The notes under the pieces were generated by a model, which had not been told where the DNA came from, did not search any database, and saw nothing but the letters and a program-made list of their open reading frames with translations. This document shows positions 53,574 through 64,000 of a stretch of 64,000 bases of DNA, piece by piece (the first letter of the stretch is position 1; the number at the start of each line of letters is the position of its first letter). Both the position numbers and the translations under genes were made by a program. The stretch covers positions 1 to 64,000 of the forward strand of contig JAUXMY010000015.1 in the NCBI GenBank assembly GCA_030683005.1. Reading direction: 5' to 3'. This DNA comes from Caulobacter sp. Its GTDB lineage: Bacteria; Pseudomonadota; Alphaproteobacteria; Caulobacterales; Caulobacteraceae.

Positions 53574-53828
53574 ATGACCGACACTCCTTCCCTGGCCGGC
53601 GCCCTCGAAAAGGCGCTGGCCGACGCGGCCGGCGGCGATGGCCGCAAGGTCGCGCCCGTATCCTTCACCCTCGACTACGGCGCGGCGGGTGATTCTTCCG
53701 GCGCGGCCGTTTCCGCCCGGATCGATCGCGCGACGCGGAGCCTTGTCTTCGTGCACGGCGAGGCGGTGATGGCCGACGGCCGACGCGCCGCGAGCGCTTC
53801 GGGCGTGTTTCGGGTGCGGGAGACGTAG
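53574..53828 (+). CDS. Short hot-dog-like protein (PaaI C-terminal half)
   Basis: 84 residues. The second half (AVSARIDRATRSLVFVHGEA, then RRAASASGVFRV) has the pattern of the last three strands of a PaaI-type hot-dog thioesterase, but the N-terminal half and central helix are missing. AAGGAG precedes the ATG by 7 bases, so it looks like an independently translated gene rather than debris. It could be a remnant or a half-domain that assembles with a partner. Confidence 0.65.
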   Translation: MTDTPSLAGALEKALADAAGGDGRKVAPVSFTLDYGAAGDSSGAAVSARIDRATRSLVFVHGEAVMADGRRAASASGVFRVRET

Positions 53829-53859
53829 GGGAAGGCCGCTTTCTGGTAGCCTGCCGCCG

Positions 53860-53888
53860 TTGCGATGCAACAGAACGCATGCTATCAG
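53860..53888 (+). promoter_or_regulatory. Candidate promoter of the atp operon
   Basis: TTGCGA (53860-53865), 17-base spacer, TATCAG (53883-53888), four of six consensus bases in each box. It would give a leader of about 130 nucleotides before atpH. Confidence 0.35.
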
Positions 53889-53933
53889 GCGCGCGGCTTA
53901 GGGCCGGTGGACTTATACGGCCCGCTGGCACAT

Positions 53934-53998
53934 GTGCTTTTCCAAGCACTTTCAAGACTTTAGCGCCGCGCCGGGAATACTCTTCCGGGACGCGGCGC
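53934..53998 (+). promoter_or_regulatory. Structured leader upstream of atpH
   Basis: Two hairpins: GTGCTT/AAGCAC (53934-53949) and a longer one pairing GCGCCGCG (53963-53970) with CGCGGCGC (53991-53998), with inner pairs CCGGGA and TTCCGG. It ends 26 bases before the GTG start. It could control mRNA stability or translation. Confidence 0.5.
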
Positions 53999-54024
53999 GC
54001 GACGCACCGGACGGTTGGATTCAA

Positions 54025-56120
<2,096 letters not shown>

Positions 56121-56150
56121 CACCGGCCGAGCGGGAGAGAGTAGCCCTCG

Positions 56151-58640
<2,490 letters not shown>

Positions 58641-58641
<1 letters not shown>

Positions 58642-58907
58642 TGGCCGACAAGCTCCACTTTTCGCTGGTCGCGCCGGAGCGTGAGGTCTTCTCGGGGGAG
58701 GTCGACCGTGTCGACGCCCCCGGCGCCGAGGGCGACTTCGGCGTGCTGGCCGGCCATGCGCCGTTCATGACCGCGCTTCGCGAGGGCGTGGTGACGGTCG
58801 TGAACGGTGCGCAGACCCGCGCCTTCGAGATCCACGGCGGCTTCGCCGACGTGAATGCCCAGGGCCTGACCATTCTGGCCGAACACGCGGTCGAAGCCTC
58901 GACCTGA
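58641..58907 (+). CDS. atpC: ATP synthase F1 subunit epsilon, short form
   Basis: 88 residues, only the N-terminal beta-barrel (LHFSLVAPEREVFSGEVDRV near 4-23; GAEGDFGVLAGHAPFMTAL near 29-47; AFEIHGGFADV near 64). The C-terminal two-helix domain that inhibits ATP hydrolysis in E. coli-type enzymes is absent, so regulation by epsilon is not expected; alphaproteobacteria have the zeta inhibitor protein, not seen here. Translation is coupled to atpD (TGATG). Confidence 0.95.
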
Positions 58908-58919
58908 CCTCATCCCGCC

Positions 58920-58934
58920 GTAAAGCCGCGTTAA
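58920..58934 (+). promoter_or_regulatory. CtrA-like box
   Basis: GTAA-N7-TTAA (58920-58934), seven of eight bases of the TTAA-N7-TTAA motif bound by CtrA in Caulobacterales, about 60 bases upstream of the next start. Such near-matches occur by chance. Confidence 0.3.
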
Positions 58935-58995
58935 GAACGACTTGCGAGGGAACACCGGGCGGTCTTTAGTGCCGGCCGATAGCTATAGGGATGTG

Positions 58996-59649
58996 ATGAA
59001 CATGCGTAGCCCCGCGCTTCTGGGTCTGACCGCCGCGGCGGTTGTCGCCACGACCGCTTTCGCCCAGGATACACAGACTCCTCCGGCTGGATGGGTTCCG
59101 GCCCCCGCGACCGAGGCCGCTCCAGCTGCGCCGCCGGCCGTGGAAGCGCCTCCGGTCGTCGAAGCCCCTCCCGCCCCGCCGCCGGTTCCCACCGACGTCA
59201 CCTCTCTGGCCGTGCTCGACGTTCTGACGCGCGTCTGCGCGCAGAGCGTTCGCGGCGGCGACATGAAGGCCCTGGCCACCGCGGCCGGCTTCAAGCTGCG
59301 CCGCGACCAGTGGGTCAAGCAATACGCCAAGGGCTACCAGATCTCGATCTCCCCTCCGGGAACCAACCCGCAGGTCTGCAGCGTGACGCTCGACCATCCG
59401 ATCGACGGCATCACCCCGGTGATCGTCGACGTTCACAACTGGGCGATGGGCAAGGGCTGGGACCTGTACCGCAACGACCAGATCCTCACCGACATGGATC
59501 GCACGACCCGTTCGTGGGAAATGCGCGGCGAGACCGAGCTTGAAGCGGTCGTCCTGGTGACGGTCCGCAAGCCCAATGGCGCGCCGTTCTCCAGGAACGC
59601 CGACCGGGCCGAGCTGCTCTACAGCCTCTACCCAGTCCCGGCCCTTTAG
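58996..59649 (+). CDS. Secreted hypothetical protein with Ala/Pro linker
   Basis: 217 residues. Signal peptide ([20 protein letters not shown], cleavage after AFAQ), a Pro/Ala/Val-rich linker to about 65, then a globular domain with two cysteines ([20 protein letters not shown] near 80 and [12 protein letters not shown] near 128) and [14 protein letters not shown] near 150. No family recognised; it resembles uncharacterised periplasmic proteins of Caulobacterales. It follows the atp operon by 88 bases. The stop is 10 bases before the riboswitch hairpin. Confidence 0.75.
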   Translation: MNMRSPALLGLTAAAVVATTAFAQDTQTPPAGWVPAPATEAAPAAPPAVEAPPVVEAPPAPPPVPTDVTSLAVLDVLTRVCAQSVRGGDMKALATAAGFKLRRDQWVKQYAKGYQISISPPGTNPQVCSVTLDHPIDGITPVIVDVHNWAMGKGWDLYRNDQILTDMDRTTRSWEMRGETELEAVVLVTVRKPNGAPFSRNADRAELLYSLYPVPAL

Positions 59650-59658
59650 GGCCGGTCA

Positions 59659-59723
59659 CGCCGGCCGGGACGACCCGGCCGGCGCTCCTTTCCGACGGGG
59701 ACGACCCTGTCATAGCCACAGGG
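59659..59723 (+). promoter_or_regulatory. Guanidine-II (mini-ykkC) riboswitch
   Basis: Two hairpins each closed by an ACGA loop, the defining feature of this class. P1 is an 11-bp perfect stem (59659-59669 with 59674-59684, loop 59670-59673). P2 is a 7-bp stem with one G-U (59694-59700 with 59705-59711, loop 59701-59704). CCCTGT (59705-59710), part of P2, can instead pair perfectly with ACAGGG (59718-59723), which contains the AGGG Shine-Dalgarno 9 bases before the exporter ATG. Ligand-bound P2 would free the ribosome site. Confidence 0.88.
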
Positions 59724-59732
59724 CGTGTGGTC

Positions 59733-60065
59733 ATGGCCTGGATCATCCTCTTCGTCGCCGGCCTGTTCGAAGTCGGCTGGGCGGTGGGTCTCAAATACAC
59801 TGAAGGGTTCACGCGCCTGTGGCCAACGGTCGGCACGGGCGTCAGCCTGGTGTTGTCGATGGGGTTGCTCGGCTGGGCGCTGAAGAGCTTGCCGCTGGGC
59901 ACGGCCTACGCGGTCTGGACCGGCATCGGCGCCGTGGGTACGGCGCTGTTCGGCATACTGGTGCTCAAGGAGCCCGCGACGGCGGCGCGGCTGGTCTGCC
60001 TGTGTCTGATCGTGGCGGGCATCCTGGGACTGAAACTGTTCTCGCCGCCGGGTGTGTCCAGCTAG
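59733..60065 (+). CDS. gdx: Guanidinium exporter, SMR family (Gdx/SugE)
   Basis: 110 residues with four membrane helices. It begins [20 protein letters not shown] with the transport glutamate near 13, and continues [14 protein letters not shown] near 56-69 and [13 protein letters not shown] near 91, the pattern of the SugE/Gdx branch rather than EmrE-type multidrug pumps. Dual-topology inner-membrane dimers exchange guanidinium for protons. ATG 59733 is preferred over GTG 59727 since AGGG lies nine bases upstream. Preceded by a guanidine-II riboswitch. Its stop overlaps a convergent gene by four bases. Confidence 0.93.
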   Translation: MAWIILFVAGLFEVGWAVGLKYTEGFTRLWPTVGTGVSLVLSMGLLGWALKSLPLGTAYAVWTGIGAVGTALFGILVLKEPATAARLVCLCLIVAGILGLKLFSPPGVSS

Positions 60066-60316
60066 CGGATCGGCACCGGGGCGTCGGGGTCTGCGCGGGG
60101 AGGGCCGTCCGGAGCCAAGGCGTCGAGCACCTGCAGTCCGGCCGGGGTTATCACCCAGCCCTCGCGGTTGCGCAGCGCCAGCCCAAGCTCGGTCAGCGAC
60201 AGCGCGTCGGAAATCCGGATCCAGTCGACGTCCGCGCCGGCGTGTTTGCGTTCGAGATTGCGCAGCGCCTCAAGCTGGCCGGGCGAGAGCTTCAAGGCAG
60301 CCTCGTCAGGGGTCAT
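60062..60316 (-). CDS. Small hypothetical, winged-helix-like protein
   Basis: 84 residues ([20 protein letters not shown]). The central part ([32 protein letters not shown], described by position about 33-64) has the helix-helix-wing rhythm of small winged-helix domains. Tail is Pro/Asp-rich. The stop overlaps that of the guanidinium exporter by four bases (convergent). Alternative ATG at 60346 would add ten residues. Function unknown. Confidence 0.65.
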   Translation of the reverse strand: MTPDEAALKLSPGQLEALRNLERKHAGADVDWIRISDALSLTELGLALRNREGWVITPAGLQVLDALAPDGPPRADPDAPVPIR

Positions 60317-60415
60317 GGGCTCGGGGCCTCCACGCGCCGTGGCCACGCCGCCACCTTCCCGTTGCTGTAACAGAGGCTGGCAAACCCGTCCGATAAACTT
60401 GTCGGAACAGTGTGC

Positions 60416-61165
60416 CTAGGCAGCCGCCTGGTCGCGTCCGGCCAACCAGTCCAGGCAGAGGGCGGCCGTGCCGTCCCAGCCCGGCTCACCCGGGATCCAG
60501 TGGCTCATGGCCGGCAGGGTCTCGAACCGGGCGCCCAGCCGCTGGGCGGTCTGGCGGGCCGTGGCGGGCGGATGGATGACGTCCTTGCCCCCGGCCACGA
60601 CCAGCGCCGGCGCGGCGACGCGGCCGACCGAGGTGGTCATGAACGGGTCCAGCCACCAGTTCAGCGTCTGCCACAGCGCCAGGCCGCTCTCCGGCACCAT
60701 GCGGTCGAACACGCCACGCCGCTCCTCGCGGGTCATGCGGTCGAGGCTGAAGCGCTTGGCCAGCGCGTAGTCGGGATCAATGGCCTGCAGCCAGAAGGGG
60801 CCCAGGGCGTAGAGGCTCATCGCGCTGACCGCCTCCTCCATGCTGCTGCCGCTGACGCCCCAGGGCGGCGACGGCGCCAGCAGGATCAGCGAGTGCAGCG
60901 GCGCGCCGGCGGCGGCCAGCTGGGCGACCAGTCCGCCCATGGAATGGCCGATCAGGATCGGCGGTTCGGGCAGGGCCTTGCACAGGGCGGCGATGTCGCC
61001 GGCGTAGTCGCGCATGCCGACACCGGCCGTCGAACCGCCGGCCCCGTGGCCGCGCAGGTCAGGCGTCAGGACGACGTGACCGGCCGCTTCGAAAGGCTCA
61101 CGAAAGCGTTCGAAGACCCAGCCGCCACAGAAGGCGCCGTGCACCATAACGACGGGTGCTGGCAT
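60416..61165 (-). CDS. Alpha/beta hydrolase
   Basis: 249 residues. The oxyanion segment is VVMVHGAFCGGWVFER near 5-20, nucleophile elbow GHSMGGL near 73-79, acid after ALVVAGGKDVIHPPA near 191 and His in AMSHWIPGE near 219. General esterase/lipase/haloperoxidase family; substrate unknown. It is followed upstream by a second, longer alpha/beta hydrolase on the same strand, suggesting tandem paralogues. Confidence 0.9.
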   Translation of the reverse strand: MPAPVVMVHGAFCGGWVFERFREPFEAAGHVVLTPDLRGHGAGGSTAGVGMRDYAGDIAALCKALPEPPILIGHSMGGLVAQLAAAGAPLHSLILLAPSPPWGVSGSSMEEAVSAMSLYALGPFWLQAIDPDYALAKRFSLDRMTREERRGVFDRMVPESGLALWQTLNWWLDPFMTTSVGRVAAPALVVAGGKDVIHPPATARQTAQRLGARFETLPAMSHWIPGEPGWDGTAALCLDWLAGRDQAAA

Positions 61166-61229
61166 GATTCCCCTTACTCGATACGGCGGCGGCGCTGCCT
61201 GGCGCCGCCTTGTCCGTTCGTCGGAAAGC

Positions 61230-62366
61230 TTACTTCGATTTGGGTTTCGAAACAGATGTTTTAGCCGCCGGCGCCGCTTTGGCTGCGGTCCCGGGCTTTG
61301 CGGCTGCCTTGGGCGCGGCTGCCTTCGCGGGTGCGGCCCTGGATTTTGCCGGAGCCTTTGCTGGCGACGCCGGCCTGGCGGCCGCGACTGCCTTCACCGG
61401 TTTGGGTGTCGGTTTCGCCGCCTTCGGCGGCGGACTTTTGGCAGCGACAGACCTGGCGGGGGCAGGCTTTGTCTTGGCCGATGCCGGTTTGACCGCGCCC
61501 TTGGCCACGGACGCCTTGACGGTGACGGCCTTCACTGCTGTCGCCGGGGCGGGCTTCGTCCCCGTCTTCGCCGTCTTCGCCGCCGTGACGCCCCTGGCGG
61601 TCAGCCACGCGGCGACGTCGGTGATCACCTGGTCGGTGCCAGGTTCATCGACGATCCAGTGGGCGTTGTCGGCGTACTCGCGATAGTCGCCGCCGATGCG
61701 GGCGTACTTCTCGCCGACCTTCCGGACGCCCGCGATCGGGGTCGCCCGGTCCTTGCCGCCGCCGATGGTCAGGATCGGGATGGTGATCTTCGTCTCATCG
61801 ATGAAGGCGATGCGGTGAGGGTCGCGGTCAGGGTAGGCCAGATCGGCATAGACGCCGCCGCTGTCGTAGACGGTGCCGGCGAAGATGCCCTCGTGCTTGG
61901 CGGCCGGCACCCGGTTGAGCACGCCCCAGCAGAAGCCGGTCTTCCAGATCTTGTGGCCCCTGGCCTCCACCTTGCCGCTGAACAGGACGTTGGCGAAGGT
62001 GAAAGCCTGGGCCAGCGAGGTTCCGCTCCGCGCGTCGGCCGGAGAGGCCGGCGTCAGCAGCACTGCCGCACGCCCGGCGCCGCGCTCGGCCACCTTCTGG
62101 ACGATCAGGCCCCCCATCGAGTGGCCGAACAGCACAGGCTCGATCCCGTCGGCGGCGGCGACCTTGCGGGCCAGGGCCTCGATGTCGTCGACGTAGTCCT
62201 TGAGCCGCAGCCGGTGCAGGTCGGCCGGCGGGTTCTGCGAGGTGCGCCTGTCGGGGCGCAGGGTGGGAGTTTCGACCTTCCAGCCCAGATCGTGGAAGGC
62301 CGGCGCCAGCCGGGAGTAAGCATCGGCCGTGCCGCCTACGCCATGCACCATGATGATCGTGGTCAT
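61230..62366 (-). CDS. Alpha/beta hydrolase fused to a histone H1-like Ala/Lys/Pro tail
   Basis: 378 residues. Residues 1-255 are an alpha/beta hydrolase: IIMVHGVGGTAD near 4-15, nucleophile elbow GHSMGGL near 89-95, catalytic acid in LTIGGGKDRATPIAG near 199-213, His in YADNAHWIVDEPG near 235. Residues about 260-378 are a low-complexity basic tail rich in Ala, Lys and Pro ([35 protein letters not shown]). Such tails occur in histone H1-like and phasin (PhaF-like) proteins that bind DNA or PHA granules. Enzyme substrate unknown; the tail may localise it to polymer granules or nucleoid. Confidence 0.88.
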   Translation of the reverse strand: MTTIIMVHGVGGTADAYSRLAPAFHDLGWKVETPTLRPDRRTSQNPPADLHRLRLKDYVDDIEALARKVAAADGIEPVLFGHSMGGLIVQKVAERGAGRAAVLLTPASPADARSGTSLAQAFTFANVLFSGKVEARGHKIWKTGFCWGVLNRVPAAKHEGIFAGTVYDSGGVYADLAYPDRDPHRIAFIDETKITIPILTIGGGKDRATPIAGVRKVGEKYARIGGDYREYADNAHWIVDEPGTDQVITDVAAWLTARGVTAAKTAKTGTKPAPATAVKAVTVKASVAKGAVKPASAKTKPAPARSVAAKSPPPKAAKPTPKPVKAVAAARPASPAKAPAKSRAAPAKAAAPKAAAKPGTAAKAAPAAKTSVSKPKSK

Positions 62367-62417
62367 CGTCGTCTCCGTGAGAGCCGGGCCGGGTCGAGGG
62401 CGCGGATCCCCCGCGCC

Positions 62418-62891
62418 TCAGGACCCGGCGAACCGCCTGAAGGCCGTGGCGACCTGTTCATAGGCCGCCCGTTTGAAGGGTACGATCAGTTCGGGGGCTT
62501 CGTCGAGCCGCGCCCAGCGCCAGGCCTCGAATTCCACCTGATGATGGGCGTCCAGCCGGATTTCCGAGTCCTCGCCGGTGAACCTCAGCGCAAACCAGAC
62601 CTGCTTCTGCCCGCGCCAGCGACCGCCGCGGGCGGCCACCTCGGGCGGGAAGTCATAGACGATCCAGTCCTCGGTCCTCCCCAGGTATCCGGCTGACCGG
62701 ATGCCGGTCTCTTCTTCCAGCTCGCGAAGGGCGGCGTCGAACAGGTCCTCGCCGTGGTCGACCCCGCCCTGCGGGAACTGCCAGTTCCACGGTTCGGGCG
62801 TGCGGGCCCGCCGGCCCAGCCACACCAGGCCTTCGGCGTTGAACAGAACGACCCCGACGTTCGGCCTATGATCCGGGTACGGTTCGATCAC
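62418..62891 (-). CDS. rppH: RNA pyrophosphohydrolase
   Basis: 157 residues. A Nudix hydrolase with the full Nudix box GGVDHGEDLFDAALRELEEE near 43-62, followed by TGIRSAGYL, and the RppH signatures YRPNVGVVLF-type start and WNWQFPQGG. It removes pyrophosphate from 5'-triphosphate mRNA, starting decay, or from dinucleoside polyphosphates. Its start overlaps the stop of the upstream deacetylase gene by four bases. Confidence 0.93.
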   Translation of the reverse strand: MIEPYPDHRPNVGVVLFNAEGLVWLGRRARTPEPWNWQFPQGGVDHGEDLFDAALRELEEETGIRSAGYLGRTEDWIVYDFPPEVAARGGRWRGQKQVWFALRFTGEDSEIRLDAHHQVEFEAWRWARLDEAPELIVPFKRAAYEQVATAFRRFAGS

Positions 62892-64000
62892 TGCTTGACG
62901 AGCGCCGAGGCCGGCGCAAGCTGGAAGCCGCGGTCCGACAGGCCTTGCGCCCAGCGAGCGGCCTCGTCGACGGTCACCGGATAGGCGAAGCCCGACCCCA
63001 GCGCCTGGCCCTTCGACCGGGCGGCGGCCTCGAGCAGGGTCAGCTGGCGATTGATCGCCTCGGCCGAGAGGTCGTCGTCGATCACACGGTCGGCCGAGGT
63101 GCGAAGCGGGCCGCCGGCCCGCCCGGCGCTGCCGTCGTCAACAAAGGCCAGGCCTCGCTGCCGCAGGGATGCTGTGAAGCCGTTCATCGCCGCGGGCGTG
63201 GCCATGAACCGCGAGCCAAGGTAGTTGGTGACGCCGAAATAGCCGGTGGCGCGCGACAGCAGCCACTCCAGCTTGCGCGTCGTCTCGGCCGGCTGGCTTG
63301 CGGCCAGCAAGGTCATTGGTCCCGGGTCGTTCATCGGATAGTCGGTCGGCTCCATCGGCGCCTCGAGCAGCACTTCGTGGCCGTTGGCCCGGGCCATGTC
63401 GATCCAGCCCTGAAGGCCTTCTGCATACGGAGCAAATGACAGCGTGACTTCTGGCGGCAGCGTTTCGATGGCCCGGCGGGTCAGGGCGGCGTTGAGTCCG
63501 AGCCCGCCGACCACCAGCGCCACGCGCGGTTTGCCGTTGGGGGTGAAGGGGCGGGCGTAGGCCTCGGCCGGCTTCTGGCCATTCGGTCCGATGATCGGCA
63601 GCGGCGCGCCGCCGGGACCGGGCGCGGTCAGCCCGGCGAACGGGGCGATGGGCAGGGCGCTCCCGGTCCCGCCCCCTTCGGCGATCCCGCCGCCGGGCAG
63701 GGTGATGACCGCCGAGCCCTCGATCGGCCCGGTCGCGGCGAAAGACATCGGATCTTCCGACAGGGAGTAGTAGCCGGTGCTGACCGTGGCCTCGCCGTCG
63801 GTCTCCGGAGCCAGGGCCTCGCGCCAGCCAGGCACCTCGACCCCGCTGGCGGCGGCCTGGGCCAGGGAGATCCGCACCACCGGCGCCCCCGCCCTCGGAT
63901 CACCGGTGATCATGATCAGCACGGCCAGGGTGGTCAGAAACAGCAGCCCGGCGCCGCCGGCCGAGATGTACGGGTTCTGCGCCGCCGTCAGGGCAAGGGC
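62888..64000 (-). CDS. Divergent polysaccharide deacetylase family protein (5' truncated by window edge)
   Basis: The frame is open to base 64000; 370 residues are visible. The visible start region has a membrane helix (GGAGLLFLTTLAVLIMI), then a variable linker with Gly/Pro-rich parts. The deacetylase domain is from about 165: VALVVGGLGLNAALTRRAIE, LPPEVTLSFAPYAEGLQ, EVLLEAPMEPTDYPMNDPGP, and VDDGSAG. It is the group related to YibQ, often beside peptidoglycan enzymes. Periplasmic, anchored by the N-terminal helix. Four-base overlap with rppH. Confidence 0.9.
   Translation of the reverse strand, partial: ALALTAAQNPYISAGGAGLLFLTTLAVLIMITGDPRAGAPVVRISLAQAAASGVEVPGWREALAPETDGEATVSTGYYSLSEDPMSFAATGPIEGSAVITLPGGGIAEGGGTGSALPIAPFAGLTAPGPGGAPLPIIGPNGQKPAEAYARPFTPNGKPRVALVVGGLGLNAALTRRAIETLPPEVTLSFAPYAEGLQGWIDMARANGHEVLLEAPMEPTDYPMNDPGPMTLLAASQPAETTRKLEWLLSRATGYFGVTNYLGSRFMATPAAMNGFTASLRQRGLAFVDDGSAGRAGGPLRTSADRVIDDDLSAEAINRQLTLLEAAARSKGQALGSGFAYPVTVDEAARWAQGLSDRGFQLAPASALVKQ

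Overview
The window is 64 kb of high-GC bacterial chromosome. Gene content points to an alphaproteobacterium, most likely of the Caulobacterales (Caulobacter/Phenylobacterium/Brevundimonas-like). The evidence is a stand-alone F1 operon (atpHAGDC) without Fo genes, an F1 beta subunit with an Ala/Lys/Pro-rich N-terminal extension, a short epsilon subunit, fused cysNC, a class I lysyl-tRNA synthetase, the ligase/exonuclease repair pair, and rppH next to a divergent polysaccharide deacetylase. This placement is inferred from families, not from a marker RNA. I see no rRNA, tRNA, CRISPR array, prophage or transposase gene.

Layout. 1-4.7 kb: 3' part of a large autotransporter and two small unknown genes. 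4.8-7.1 kb: nucleotide-sugar dehydrogenase and epimerase for envelope polysaccharide. 7.2-14.6 kb: sulfur block with cysNC-cysD, an AGE-family sugar isomerase, a HAD phosphatase, and cystathionine beta-synthase plus a gamma-lyase-type enzyme (reverse transsulfuration). 14.5-18.9 kb: MscS channel, sugar aminotransferase, secreted DUF4838 protein. 18.9-23.6 kb: repair ligase and its partner exonuclease, separated by an SDR and a DUF4349 gene. 23.6-29 kb: two PaaI thioesterases, a 37-residue membrane peptide, HAD phosphatase, GNAT, dicarboxylate symporter, MAPEG, CAAX-type protease. 29.5-33.2 kb: lysyl-tRNA synthetase, glycine-zipper/SH3 protein, S24 repressor, five-helix membrane protein. 33.2-36.8 kb: MerR regulator with a LiuR-like operator and two acyl-CoA dehydrogenases. 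36.9-42.5 kb: VOC, OsmC, a hybrid histidine kinase, then vsr, cysK and a DNA cytosine methyltransferase. 42.5-53.8 kb: lipoproteins, thiolase, D-aminoacylase, DUF1330, a spermidine-synthase-like methyltransferase, a LemA/TPM operon, a third acyl-CoA dehydrogenase and small secreted proteins. 54-58.9 kb: ATP synthase F1. 59.7-60.1 kb: guanidinium exporter under an apparent guanidine-II riboswitch. 60.4-64 kb: two alpha/beta hydrolases (one with a histone-like tail), rppH, and the 3' part of a polysaccharide deacetylase.

Between the genes lies a dense population of non-coding inverted repeats of several families. One family forms paired palindromes resembling REPINs; one such element occurs twice in opposite orientations (24.5 and 40.2 kb). 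Other families are 84-156 bp snap-back elements, mostly between genes and in one case inside the lemA-TPM operon.

The strongest regulatory discoveries are the riboswitch before the exporter, with visible alternative pairing over the Shine-Dalgarno sequence, and operator-like palindromes before the three fatty-acid loci.
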